From Candidatus Villigracilis vicinus (GTDB lineage: Bacteria > Chloroflexota > Anaerolineae > Anaerolineales > Villigracilaceae), in assembly GCA_016721315.1 (NCBI GenBank), contig JADKIL010000020.1:121669-185668 (forward strand): a stretch of DNA of 64,000 nucleotides, read 5' to 3'. The notes below the pieces were generated by a model. That model made no database searches. It was given only the letters and a program-made list of their open reading frames with translations, and was not told the origin of the DNA. Positions within the stretch are counted from its first letter, which is position 1. Each line of letters opens with the position of its first letter. Shown here in pieces: positions 26,568 through 34,709 of this stretch. Made by a program: the position numbers and the translations under genes.

Positions 26568-27568
26568 ACGCCTATGCTATAATGACCGGCAAGATGCTGC
26601 AAATTGGTGATCAATTCGATCATTTTCAAATACAGGCACACATGGCTCAGGGCGGTATGAGTGATGTGTATCGCGCCTTTGACCTGGTCAATCGCCGCGA
26701 AGTGGTCATCAAAGTCCCCGATCAATCCATGCTCGGCGACCCTGCTCAATTTGAACGCTTTCAAAGAGAGTTGGAAGTAATGAAGACCCTCGACCATCCT
26801 GCAATCCTCAAAGGGCTTGGGTCTGGGAAATATAACCGCATCCCATATCTGGTAACGGAATTTGTGGATGGTAAATCACTCAGGTCTTTGATAGAGACCT
26901 CCGCGCCTCTTTCTCCCGATGAAGCTGTTTCTGTTACGAGAAAAATTGCCGAAGGGATGGCCTATTGCCATCAAAATGAAGTTATCCACCGTGACCTGAA
27001 GCCTGAAAATATTTTAATTACTTCAGACGGACAACCCGTCATAATGGACTTTGGCCTTGCGCTGACAAAAGGCTCGCATCGTGTCACGTACTCGAACCTG
27101 AGCGCCACAGTAGGCACGCCTGACTATATGTCGCCAGAACAGATCGAAGGTCAACGCGGCGACCAACGGACAGATGTCTACGCACTTGGTACGATCTTGT
27201 ATGAACTGCTTGTGGGAAAAGTTCCTTTTACAGGGGATACCAACATGGCTGTCATGGCGCAGCATTTGAACGGCGTGGCTCCGCGCCTTGATCGGGTTGA
27301 TCCAAATATCCCTTCCACACTGGCGGCTATCGTAGCCAAATGCTTATCTCGCAACCCTGAACAACGTTATGCGGATATGACCGCCCTGACGGACGCTTTT
27401 GACCATCCTGAGAATGCTGACTTAACCATCCTTCAGCAACAGGGCTCGTCCTCCATGGCGGGAACATCAATAGAACAAAGGCAGGTTCTTAAAGGCGTAT
27501 TGATCGCAGTGGGGATTATCGGTGGGCTGATTGTGTTGGCCCTGATCCTTCAATATTTTCAAAATTAA
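26564..27568 (+). CDS. Membrane-anchored Ser/Thr protein kinase
   Basis: The 334-residue Hanks-type kinase has the glycine loop 'QGGMSDVYRAFD', the ATP lysine in 'VVIKVPD', catalytic 'IHRDLKPENIL' near residue 142, 'DFGLA' and 'GTPDYMSPEQ'. A single membrane helix lies at the extreme C-terminus ('LIAVGIIGGLIVLALIL'), with almost nothing outside, so it has no sensor domain such as PASTA. The ATG at 26564 was chosen because it overlaps the PP2C stop as ATGA; a longer upstream start lies inside PP2C. The GS gene begins 30 bp downstream. It probably phosphorylates cytoplasmic targets opposed by the PP2C; the target is not known. Confidence 0.92.
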   Translation: MNAYAIMTGKMLQIGDQFDHFQIQAHMAQGGMSDVYRAFDLVNRREVVIKVPDQSMLGDPAQFERFQRELEVMKTLDHPAILKGLGSGKYNRIPYLVTEFVDGKSLRSLIETSAPLSPDEAVSVTRKIAEGMAYCHQNEVIHRDLKPENILITSDGQPVIMDFGLALTKGSHRVTYSNLSATVGTPDYMSPEQIEGQRGDQRTDVYALGTILYELLVGKVPFTGDTNMAVMAQHLNGVAPRLDRVDPNIPSTLAAIVAKCLSRNPEQRYADMTALTDAFDHPENADLTILQQQGSSSMAGTSIEQRQVLKGVLIAVGIIGGLIVLALILQYFQN

Positions 27569-27597
27569 ATACCGCTCCACACCACGGAAGGGAACCT

Positions 27598-28938
27598 ATG
27601 AGCAACCCCACAAACTCAACAGCTGATGTTCTGGCTCTTGCGGAACAGAAAAAGATAAAGTTTATTGACTTGCAGTTCACCGACGTGGTCGGTGTGGTTA
27701 AGAACGTCACCATCCCTGCTCACGAGTTGACCGCAGCGCTGGAAAATGGCATCTGGTTTGACGGTTCTTCCATTGAGGGGTTTGCGCGTGTTGCGGAAAG
27801 CGATATGCATTTACGCCCGGACCCTTCCACCTTTGCGGTTATTCCCTGGCTTTCGGGCGAGGACGCAACCGCCCGCCTGATCTGTGATGTCTTTACTCCC
27901 GATGGACAGCCGTTCCCGGGAGATCCACGTTCCATTCTGCGGCGGATGATAAATGAAGCCAGCGAGATGGGTTTCAAATACAATACCGGGCCAGAGTTTG
28001 AATTCTTTCTACTTAAACCAAATTCCAATGGCAGTTTGATCCCACTCGTGCCGCACGATAAGGGAAGTTATTTTGACGCCCCTTCGGATATGGCTGCTGG
28101 ACTGCGGCGCCAGATGACAAGTACACTGGAGGCGCTTGGTCTGCAGGTGGAAGCCATGCACCATGAAGGTGCGCACGGCCAGCAGGAGATCGATTTTCGC
28201 TATTCCGATGCGTTGACCACAGCCGACAGCGCCGTGACATTGCGTGTGGCCTTGAAAGTCATCGCCCAGCAGAACGGACTGTATTGCACCTTCCTGCCCA
28301 AACCGATCCGCGGCATCAATGGCAGCGGGATGCACGTTCATCAAAGTTTGGCGTACATAGCCAATGGAAAAAATGCCTTCTCCGACCCGGGCGACCCGCA
28401 CGGGCTTTCAAAGATCGCCAAGCATTTCATCGCCGGGCAGCTTGCCCACGCGCGAGGGATGTGCGCTATTCTGGCTCCATTGGTGAATTCATATAAACGC
28501 CTTGTGGCTGGCTATGAAGCGCCTGTTTACATCAGCTGGGCAAGAGTAAACCGCTCGGCGCTTATCCGTGTGCCGCGTGCATCGGAAAGCGATTCCACTC
28601 GTTTGGAATTGCGCTGCCCCGACCCAAGCTGCAATCCCTACCTTGCTTTTGCAGTGATGCTAGCCGCCGGGCTGGATGGCATCCGCCGCGAGTTGACTGT
28701 GCCGGAAGCGACTGAAGAGAATATCTATTTGCTTGATAAGCCAACGTACTCGTCAAAGGAATTATTGCCGACCTCTCTCAATCAGGCGCTTAAAGCAATG
28801 GAAGAAGATGAAGTTGTCCGTAACGCGCTTGGGGCGCATACGCATGAAGTCTTTATCAATGCCAAGCGCCTAGAGTGGGAGGATTATCGTCTTGAGGTGA
28901 CGAATTGGGAAATTGAAAAGTATCTTTCCAATTATTAG
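27598..28938 (+). CDS. glnA: Glutamine synthetase, type I (short form)
   Basis: The 446-residue enzyme joins glutamate and ammonium to glutamine using ATP. Signatures: 'GIWFDGSSIEGF', 'GPEFEFFL', 'NGSGMHVHQSL' and 'KRLVAGYEAPVYISWA'. The length and sequence fit the GSI-alpha group, and the region that carries the adenylylation tyrosine in GSI-beta reads 'NIYLLDKPTYSSKELLP', not the NLYDLPPEE type. Control by adenylylation is therefore unlikely. GGAAGGGAACC gives a ribosome site before the ATG. It is third in a run of PP2C, kinase and GS, which suggests control by phosphorylation as an inference. Confidence 0.93.
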   Translation: MSNPTNSTADVLALAEQKKIKFIDLQFTDVVGVVKNVTIPAHELTAALENGIWFDGSSIEGFARVAESDMHLRPDPSTFAVIPWLSGEDATARLICDVFTPDGQPFPGDPRSILRRMINEASEMGFKYNTGPEFEFFLLKPNSNGSLIPLVPHDKGSYFDAPSDMAAGLRRQMTSTLEALGLQVEAMHHEGAHGQQEIDFRYSDALTTADSAVTLRVALKVIAQQNGLYCTFLPKPIRGINGSGMHVHQSLAYIANGKNAFSDPGDPHGLSKIAKHFIAGQLAHARGMCAILAPLVNSYKRLVAGYEAPVYISWARVNRSALIRVPRASESDSTRLELRCPDPSCNPYLAFAVMLAAGLDGIRRELTVPEATEENIYLLDKPTYSSKELLPTSLNQALKAMEEDEVVRNALGAHTHEVFINAKRLEWEDYRLEVTNWEIEKYLSNY

Positions 28939-28952
28939 GTAAACGCTGGCAA

Positions 28953-28980
28953 CTCTGTAGGGGGCTTAGCCCCTACAGAG
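28953..28980. repeat. Second hairpin with GGGG-GCTTAG-CCCC core
   Basis: A perfect 11-bp stem CTCTGTAGGGG/CCCCTACAGAG with loop GCTTAG lies 14 nt after the glnA stop. It is followed by an A-run, not a T-run. It shares core and loop with 7535-7570. Confidence 0.6.
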
Positions 28981-29013
28981 CAAAAAAATAGTAATTGGTC
29001 AGACAGAAAATAC

Positions 29014-29056
29014 CACCCTTTTAGGTAATAGACATATTTTTTGAGACACATATAAT
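29014..29056 (+). promoter_or_regulatory. Promoter with nitrogen operator upstream of a candidate RNA (site D)
   Basis: CACCC-TTTT-AGGTA (29014-29027) is followed by ATAG; TAGACA (29029-29034), a 16-nt spacer and consensus TATAAT (29051-29056) form a good promoter. The centre-to--10 distance is 30.5 bp. A terminator at 29181-29220 separates it from the next gene. Confidence 0.7.
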
Positions 29057-29062
29057 TTGTTC

Positions 29063-29222
29063 TTGTGAACGGGTTATAGGTGTCTTTTGATTTCATGGAA
29101 AACCCCTCACATTGAATAATTAACACCAGCCTTGTCCTGGGCTGTTGCTAAGTCTCTCCTTGGTAGTCCCCGAACGGGGAAAAACATGGCGGCTGACTTG
29201 TTCCAGTCGTCATGTTTTTTTA
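29063..29222 (+). ncRNA. Candidate small RNA between the two glutamine synthetase genes
   Basis: This fills most of the 387-nt gap between the GS genes. It begins about 7 nt after the TATAAT of site D and ends at a hairpin with a seven-T run, giving an RNA of about 160 nt. Inside are CAGCC/GGCTG (29127-29131, 29140-29144) and TCCCC-GAAC-GGGGA (29167-29180). No open frame longer than a few codons with a ribosome site is present. It does not show the glutamine-riboswitch motifs I know. It could be a nitrogen-controlled regulatory RNA, a 6S-like RNA or a terminated leader. Confidence 0.45.
29181..29221 (+). terminator. Terminator of the candidate small RNA
   Basis: AAAACATG pairs with CATGTTTT and an inner GACT with AGTC around a TGTTCC loop; the right arm runs into seven T residues. 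Confidence 0.7.
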
Positions 29223-29236
29223 TCCCTCCATATAAG

Positions 29237-29280
29237 TACCCGTTTGGGTAATAGACCTGCCCGCACCGTACCCATATAAT
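29237..29280 (+). promoter_or_regulatory. Promoter of the second glutamine synthetase with nitrogen operator (site E)
   Basis: This is the best operator: perfect TACCC-GTTT-GGGTA (29237-29250) followed by ATAG. TAGACC (29252-29257), a 17-nt spacer and consensus TATAAT (29275-29280) complete the promoter. The centre-to--10 distance is 31.5 bp. Confidence 0.78.
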
Positions 29281-29325
29281 CTCGCCTTATAAAATACAAA
29301 CCATTCATTGTAAGGAGAATCACCC

Positions 29326-30732
29326 ATGGCAAAGACAATCAAGGAAGTTTTGGAATTGGCGAAGGGCGTTCAAGTCGTAGACTTGCGCTTCATTGACTTA
29401 CCCGGTACCTGGCAGCATTTCACCATGCCTGTTCAGCGCCTGACAGAAGATTTTTTCAGCGAAGGCATTCCCTTCGACGGTTCCTCCATTCGCGGTTTTC
29501 AGGAAATTCACGAATCAGACATGCTCCTCAAGGCCGATCCTGACACTGCCTTCGTTGACCCCACTGCCATCACTCCCACTTTGGTGATCTCCTGCAACGT
29601 CTTCGACCCGTTCACGGAAGAACCCTATTCCCGCGATGCCCGTTATGTGGCACAAAAAGCCGAAGCGTACTTAAAAAGCACGGGTCTCGCCGAAACAGCC
29701 TTTTTCGCGCCTGAGGCGGAGTTCTTCGTCTTCGACGGCATCCGTTACACATCCACACCGCACGAATCTTCCTTCTCCATCGAATCGGAAGAAGCATGGT
29801 GGAGCAGCAATCGCGAAGGCTCCAAAGGCGGACAGATCCAACCGAAGCGCGGTTACTTCCCGACCTCCCCGACCGATACCCTTCAGGAACTCCGCAATCA
29901 GTTCATGCTCGCCATGCAGAAAGCCGGCGTTGCAATGGACTTGCATCACCACGAAGTAGCCACCGCTGGTCAGAGCGAAATGAGCATGTCTTTCACCACG
30001 CTCACACGCATGGCTGATGATCTTCTGCTTTACAAGTACATCATCAAGAATGTAGCTCGTCAGAATGGCAAGACCGTTACCTTCATGCCCAAGCCCATCT
30101 TCGGTGATAACGGCTCCGGTATGCATGTTCACTCTTCACTTTGGAAGGATGGCAAGAACGTCTTCTATGATGAGAAGGGTTATGCTGGTCTTTCCCAAAC
30201 TGCCATTTATTACATCGGTGGCTTGCTCAAGCACGCTCCTGCGTTGCTCGCGCTCACTTCGCCGACCACCAACTCCTTCCGCCGCCTCGTGCCCGGTTAT
30301 GAAGCACCCGTCAACATCGCGTACTCACAGCGCAATCGCTCGGCCATTTGCCGTATTCCTGCCAACAAGTCATCCAAGGCCAAGCGTGTTGAATTCCGCG
30401 CGCCCGATGCCACTGCCAATCCGTATCTCGCATTCTCTGCCATCCTCATGGCAGGTCTCGATGGTGTCTTGAACAAGATCGATCCCGGTCAGCCTCAGGA
30501 TCGTGACTTGTACGAATTGCCCGCCGAAGAGAAGAAACTCATCAAGCAGGTTCCTTCCAGCCTCGGCGAAGTGCTCGATGCTCTCGAAGCCGATCACGAA
30601 TTCCTGCTCAAGGGCGGCGTCTTCACTCCTGACCTGCTCGAAGAGTACATCAAGTACAAGCGCACCAACGAAGTGGATGCCATTCGCCTGCGCCCAACCC
30701 CGCACGAATATGTGATGTACTTTGACGCCTAA
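29326..30732 (+). CDS. glnA: Glutamine synthetase, type I (adenylylation-site form)
   Basis: The 468-residue enzyme is the length of E. coli GlnA (469). It has 'GIPFDGSSIRGF', 'APEAEFFVFD', 'NGSGMHVHSSLWKDG' and 'RRLVPGYEAPVNIAYS'. Tyr396 lies in 'DRDLYELPAEE', the adenylylation site of the GSI-beta group, so control by GlnE-type adenylyltransferase is possible; no glnE is in the window. GGAG precedes the ATG by about 9 nt. It is the better candidate for the main assimilatory enzyme because it has the strongest copy of the operator. The LysE gene overlaps its last codons. Confidence 0.95.
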   Translation: MAKTIKEVLELAKGVQVVDLRFIDLPGTWQHFTMPVQRLTEDFFSEGIPFDGSSIRGFQEIHESDMLLKADPDTAFVDPTAITPTLVISCNVFDPFTEEPYSRDARYVAQKAEAYLKSTGLAETAFFAPEAEFFVFDGIRYTSTPHESSFSIESEEAWWSSNREGSKGGQIQPKRGYFPTSPTDTLQELRNQFMLAMQKAGVAMDLHHHEVATAGQSEMSMSFTTLTRMADDLLLYKYIIKNVARQNGKTVTFMPKPIFGDNGSGMHVHSSLWKDGKNVFYDEKGYAGLSQTAIYYIGGLLKHAPALLALTSPTTNSFRRLVPGYEAPVNIAYSQRNRSAICRIPANKSSKAKRVEFRAPDATANPYLAFSAILMAGLDGVLNKIDPGQPQDRDLYELPAEEKKLIKQVPSSLGEVLDALEADHEFLLKGGVFTPDLLEEYIKYKRTNEVDAIRLRPTPHEYVMYFDA

Positions 30733-31360
30733 TCCGCGCCGTCTCCTCATCTCCTCCTTCGTCCTCGCCATCTCCTTCTGCGCTCCTCCCGGAATCATCA
30801 CAGCTGAAACCGTACGCCGCGGTTCCGCCCGTGGATTTATCCCAGCCTTGTACGTTCAATTCGGCTCACTGGTTGGTGACACAACCTGGGCGATCATCGC
30901 GCTGACAGGTTTGGCTTTTCTCATTCAAAACCCTGTTGCTAAAACCATTCTCAGCTTGATCGGTATTTTGCTGATGCTCAAGCTCGCATGGGATGCCTTC
31001 AAAGATGCCCGTCATGGCAAAGGACTGGACGTTTCAGGCGATGCCTCAACTCGTGGAGATTTCGCCAGCGGCGCATTTCTCTCACTGGGCAACCCGCTCA
31101 ACATCGTTTTCTGGACAGGCCTCGGCACAACCGTCTTTGCATCCATCACAGGCGGGCCGGAACCGGTTCACTTTGCTGTTTTCTTTGCAGGGTTTCTGTC
31201 GGGCGCCATCCTTTGGTGCTTCGTGATGGCTGGTCTCGTGGCCTGGGGCAAACAGTGGATGACAAATAATTTCTTCCGCTGGATAAATTTCACCTGCGGT
31301 GCTGCCATGGTATATTTTGCCTTCCAGCTCGGCTTGCAAACTGTCCAAAGTTTGGTGTAA
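30722..31360 (+). CDS. LysE/RhtB-family amino acid exporter
   Basis: The 212-residue protein has about six membrane helices and the family start 'FVLAISFCAPPGIITAETVRRG', followed by 'LGNPLNIVFWTGLG' and 'FVMAGLVAWGKQWM'. LysE proteins export amino acids or related small molecules. The TTG at 30722 overlaps the glutamine synthetase stop by 11 nt; no better start is seen and the true one could lie slightly further in. Its place behind glutamine synthetase suggests an overflow valve for glutamine-family amino acids, which is inference. Confidence 0.8.
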   Translation: MTPNPRRLLISSFVLAISFCAPPGIITAETVRRGSARGFIPALYVQFGSLVGDTTWAIIALTGLAFLIQNPVAKTILSLIGILLMLKLAWDAFKDARHGKGLDVSGDASTRGDFASGAFLSLGNPLNIVFWTGLGTTVFASITGGPEPVHFAVFFAGFLSGAILWCFVMAGLVAWGKQWMTNNFFRWINFTCGAAMVYFAFQLGLQTVQSLV

Positions 31361-31372
31361 CTGTTAAGCGCA

Positions 31373-31458
31373 TCGCACCAGACGGGTGGATTGTTTCTGT
31401 AAACCAGCAGAATCTTCTTGTTTGGATTTTCTTCTTAAGTCTGGTGCGACGCACCCGT
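31373..31458. other. Interleaved inverted repeats between LysE and the sensor kinase
   Basis: TCGCACCAGAC (31373-31383) pairs with GTCTGGTGCGA (31439-31449), and ACGGGTG (31382-31388) is complementary to CACCCGT (31452-31458). The right side also contains the palindrome GGTGCG-A-CGCACC. The order would give a pseudoknot or reflect a rearranged repeat. Confidence 0.35.
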
Positions 31459-31483
31459 ATTCGCATGGATTACAATCAACTTA

Positions 31484-33652
31484 ATGGAAACAAACCCGTC
31501 TTCTCCCGAAATTAACGAAGCAAAACTGCTTGAAGTCCTTGCCAGCCTGAACCAGATCAGCGATGCGATCAATCACATTGGTCCCGCAGATGGAGGCAGC
31601 AGTGGCGTCAGTTTGCAGTTGATCGTAGAGAGCGCTATTCGGGTCGTGCCGGGTTCTTCTGCTGTGATTTATACGTATGACCAGACCACTGGCCGGTTTG
31701 AGGCAGAGTCGCGGGTGTCTGCCCAGGCCGAGGGACATGCTCTGCATAAAAACCCGGAGTACTCAGATGATGCCCCTCGCCCGGGCGGGATTGGCATTCG
31801 CACGATCGAACGCAGACATCGAACCATTTCCTATGAAGAACATGACATTGACGTGCATCCCTACCATGCAGCTCTGGGAGTCAATGCAGTTGGTTGTTTT
31901 CCTTTGATCGTTGCAGAACAGGCTGTGGGGATCCTTTATATATATCTCTATGAAAAACGCGAGTTTACAAAAATAGAGCAATTGATGCTTGATAACTTTG
32001 TGAATCAGGCGGCAATGGCCATCTATCACGCCAGACGATTGACAGGCGTCCACCGTGACCTTGCCCGCAAAGAGGATGAATTAAGCCGTCTGCACCGCGC
32101 GGGACTCATCATCTCTTCGCGTTTACGATTGAAGGAAACCCTCGAATCCATTTTGCAGCTTGCCCTTGAGGTGACCAATGCCCGCTATGGGATTTTTCGC
32201 CTGCTGGATAAGAGCGGCGATTTTTTGATCACCAGCGCCGTGGGCGGCAGTCACATGGACAAACCGCTTATCGATAAAATGCCATTGGATGGAAATAGCA
32301 TGATGGCTCATGTGGCTCGCACGAGACAGCCCGTGCTGATCTCAGACTTGCGCACAGAGCCGTGGGCGCAGATCTACTATCCTTTGGATTCTGGTTTGAA
32401 GATGCTTTCCGAACTGGCCGTACCGCTCGTGAATGCAAGCGGAAGGCTGGAGGGTGTGCTCAATCTGGAGAGTCCGCATGTTGGCGCGTTTTCGGAAGAC
32501 GACAGTCACATGCTTCAGTCGTTGGCAACCTATGCCATCACAGCCATTCAGGAAGTGCGTCTGTTGGATGCCTTGCAGGAAGCGGCGCAACTGCTCGTTT
32601 CACAGCCAAGCCTGAAAGTGCTTGATCAACTTTGCGTGATGGCGAATGACCTGCTCAATTCATCGTCAAGCGGGATTTGGTTGAGTGACGAGCAGGGACA
32701 GTTGCAACTCGCCTCGTCAAATGGCGAGGTCCAAAGCGTGATACTGGAGACGGATTCTCCGTATATGTTGACCCTGCCGCTCACAACAGGCGACGATGCA
32801 AAGGCGTTGGGAATGTTTGGGGTGTTCTACCCAGACACGGGCGCAGAGAGAAGCGCAAAATCCGAATGGGATAAAAAAGTACTCGCGTGTCTTGCCAACT
32901 ATGCGGTGCTCGCTGTTCAGAATGAGTCGCATCAACAAGCCTTGCGTTCGTCGCAGGAACAGCATTGGACGGCAGAAACATTTGCGGCTGTTGGTGATAT
33001 TTCCGCAAATCTGCTGCACAATATGAATAATAAAGTTGGCATCATCCCTGTGCGTATTCAAGCCATTCAGGATAAATACCAACAGGTGCTGGAAAGCGAT
33101 CCATATCTTACGAAAAGCCTGAAAGAGATCGAGCGCAGTGCAATGGAAGCCATGCAGATCGTGCAGGAAAATCTTTCGCATCTGCGTCCCATCCGCATGG
33201 AAAAAATTCGCATCGCTGTTTGTGTTGCAGATGCGATCCGCGGCGTGCAAATTCCACCAAGTCTTCACATTGAAGTGGATGGTTTGGAGGCGTTGCCCAT
33301 GGTTACTGCGGGCGGGCAGAGCCTCACCTTTGTATTCAAGAACCTGATCGAAAATGCGAATGTCGCAATGAGCGGCAGCGGAAATATAAACATCCGCGGC
33401 GAAGCTGGCTCAGACTGGGTCGAGGTCTCCGTTATTGATAACGGCCCGGGCATTCCCCCTGAATTGCATAACCAAATTTTTGAATTGAATTTTTCAGGCC
33501 GTACAGGCGCACAGCCCGGCAAACTGGGCTTTGGCCTTTGGTGGGTAAAAACTTTGATGACCCGCCTCGGCGGTTCTGTTGTAGTGGAAAGCGACGGCCA
33601 GCACGGCGCAACATTTATTTTGCGCCTGCCTCGCGTGGAGAACCCGACATGA
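31484..33652 (+). CDS. GAF-domain sensor histidine kinase
   Basis: The 722-residue soluble protein carries two clear GAF domains (about residues 20-195 and 205-360), a third degenerate one (about 365-490) and a C-terminal kinase. The H-box reads 'GDISANLLHNMNNKVG', so the phosphoacceptor His is followed by Asn instead of Glu as in HEINNP types. N, G1 and G2 boxes are present ('NLIENANVAM', 'VIDNGPGIPPE', 'GKLGFGLWWVK'). There are no membrane segments. TACAAT lies 7 nt before the ATG and there is no Shine-Dalgarno, suggesting a leaderless message. The response regulator overlaps its stop, so they form a two-component system of unknown signal. Confidence 0.9.
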   Translation: METNPSSPEINEAKLLEVLASLNQISDAINHIGPADGGSSGVSLQLIVESAIRVVPGSSAVIYTYDQTTGRFEAESRVSAQAEGHALHKNPEYSDDAPRPGGIGIRTIERRHRTISYEEHDIDVHPYHAALGVNAVGCFPLIVAEQAVGILYIYLYEKREFTKIEQLMLDNFVNQAAMAIYHARRLTGVHRDLARKEDELSRLHRAGLIISSRLRLKETLESILQLALEVTNARYGIFRLLDKSGDFLITSAVGGSHMDKPLIDKMPLDGNSMMAHVARTRQPVLISDLRTEPWAQIYYPLDSGLKMLSELAVPLVNASGRLEGVLNLESPHVGAFSEDDSHMLQSLATYAITAIQEVRLLDALQEAAQLLVSQPSLKVLDQLCVMANDLLNSSSSGIWLSDEQGQLQLASSNGEVQSVILETDSPYMLTLPLTTGDDAKALGMFGVFYPDTGAERSAKSEWDKKVLACLANYAVLAVQNESHQQALRSSQEQHWTAETFAAVGDISANLLHNMNNKVGIIPVRIQAIQDKYQQVLESDPYLTKSLKEIERSAMEAMQIVQENLSHLRPIRMEKIRIAVCVADAIRGVQIPPSLHIEVDGLEALPMVTAGGQSLTFVFKNLIENANVAMSGSGNINIRGEAGSDWVEVSVIDNGPGIPPELHNQIFELNFSGRTGAQPGKLGFGLWWVKTLMTRLGGSVVVESDGQHGATFILRLPRVENPT

Positions 33653-34707
33653 CGACACCAACCCTGCGCGCCCTTGTTGTAGATGACGACAATTCGTGGC
33701 AGCAAATTCTTAGCGAAATACTTTCAGATTGCAGCCTTGAAGTTGACGTTGCCAGCAGCGTGGACGAAGCTGCTGTTATTCTCAAGTCACAACCGCATCG
33801 TCTTGCTGTGGTGGATCTTTCACTTTCCCCGAACGATCACAATAATGTGGATGGTCTGCGCGTGTTAGATTCGATTCGCCGCCTCGACCCCAACTGCCGC
33901 GCAATTCTGTTAACCGGGTTTGCAACCGTTGAACTGGCGGTCACTGCGCTCACGGATTATGGCGCTTTTACATTTCTTCGCAAGGAGAGTTTCCACCGCT
34001 CTCAGTTTCGCGACATCGTATACAGGATCCTGGTCAGTCCGCCGAATCTTTCCGCGCCCGCACCTGCTGCTGGAACTGGATCATCTTCCGCCGCTGTAAA
34101 AGATTCGTCCTCCACGCAGAAGCTCCCCAATGAAAAAGTCCTCGTTGTGGAAGATGACGCAGGCTGGAGAAGCATCCTCGAAGAACTTTTGACGGATGCC
34201 GGTTTTCAAGTCCGCTCCTGTTCAGGGTTTGGCGATGCCTTTGGCTATCTCCGCAAGGAGAGATTCACGCTGGCAGTCATTGACCTGTCTCTTGGGAATT
34301 CCCTCGATAATTCCAATCAGGATGGCTATCAATTGCTTAGTACCGCGCGTGCTGAGAACATTCCATCCATTGTGGTCAGTGGCATCACCGAAACAGAGGA
34401 AATTCAACGGGTGTATTCGGAATATGCGATTTCTGCATATATCGAGAAACAAGCCTTTGACCGTGCCGCCTTCCGCCGTGTGGTGGAGGAGACAAGGCTC
34501 AAGAATCAATCATCCAGTGAATTGAATGCCCTCACAGACCGCGAACGTGAAGTGCTCGACCTGCTGGCTCAAGGGCTGACCAACAAAGAGATCGCAGAGA
34601 AATTATTTATCACCACGAATACGGTCAAGCGTCATTTGAAAGCCATCTTTGAAAAGCTGGATGTCCACACCCGCTCTGCTGCCACTGCAAAAGTGGCAGG
34701 CGGATAA
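33649..34707 (+). CDS. Response regulator with two receiver domains and LuxR output
   Basis: The 352-residue protein has receiver 1 (about residues 6-125, 'LRALVVDDDNSW' and 'LAVVDLSLSP'), a Ser/Ala/Pro linker, receiver 2 (about 158-280, 'EKVLVVEDDAGW' and 'LAVIDLSLGN') and a LuxR helix-turn-helix ('LTDREREVLDLLAQGLTNKEIA'). Both receivers keep the acidic pair and the phosphoacceptor Asp. The ATG at 33649 overlaps the kinase stop as ATGA. Two receivers in series suggest two phosphate inputs into one DNA-binding output. It converges on the HAD gene with only 2 bp between. Confidence 0.92.
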   Translation: MTTPTLRALVVDDDNSWQQILSEILSDCSLEVDVASSVDEAAVILKSQPHRLAVVDLSLSPNDHNNVDGLRVLDSIRRLDPNCRAILLTGFATVELAVTALTDYGAFTFLRKESFHRSQFRDIVYRILVSPPNLSAPAPAAGTGSSSAAVKDSSSTQKLPNEKVLVVEDDAGWRSILEELLTDAGFQVRSCSGFGDAFGYLRKERFTLAVIDLSLGNSLDNSNQDGYQLLSTARAENIPSIVVSGITETEEIQRVYSEYAISAYIEKQAFDRAAFRRVVEETRLKNQSSSELNALTDREREVLDLLAQGLTNKEIAEKLFITTNTVKRHLKAIFEKLDVHTRSAATAKVAGG

Positions 34708-34709
34708 AA

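Noticed and set aside
28953..28980. Terminator for the first glutamine synthetase gene
   Set aside because: The hairpin is followed by an A-run on the plus strand; it was listed as a repeat.
29063..29222. Glutamine riboswitch upstream of glnA
   Set aside because: The conserved core motifs I know for the glnA RNA are not seen, and a terminator plus separate promoter lie between this RNA and the gene.
29237..29250. NtcA-type box for the nitrogen promoters
   Set aside because: GTA-N8-TAC with the right spacing is not present at any of the five sites; the repeat is TACCC-N4-GGGTA.
31373..31458. Regulatory pseudoknot before the GAF kinase
   Set aside because: Pairing segments exist, but the likely transcription start is downstream of them (near 31483), so they would not be in that message.
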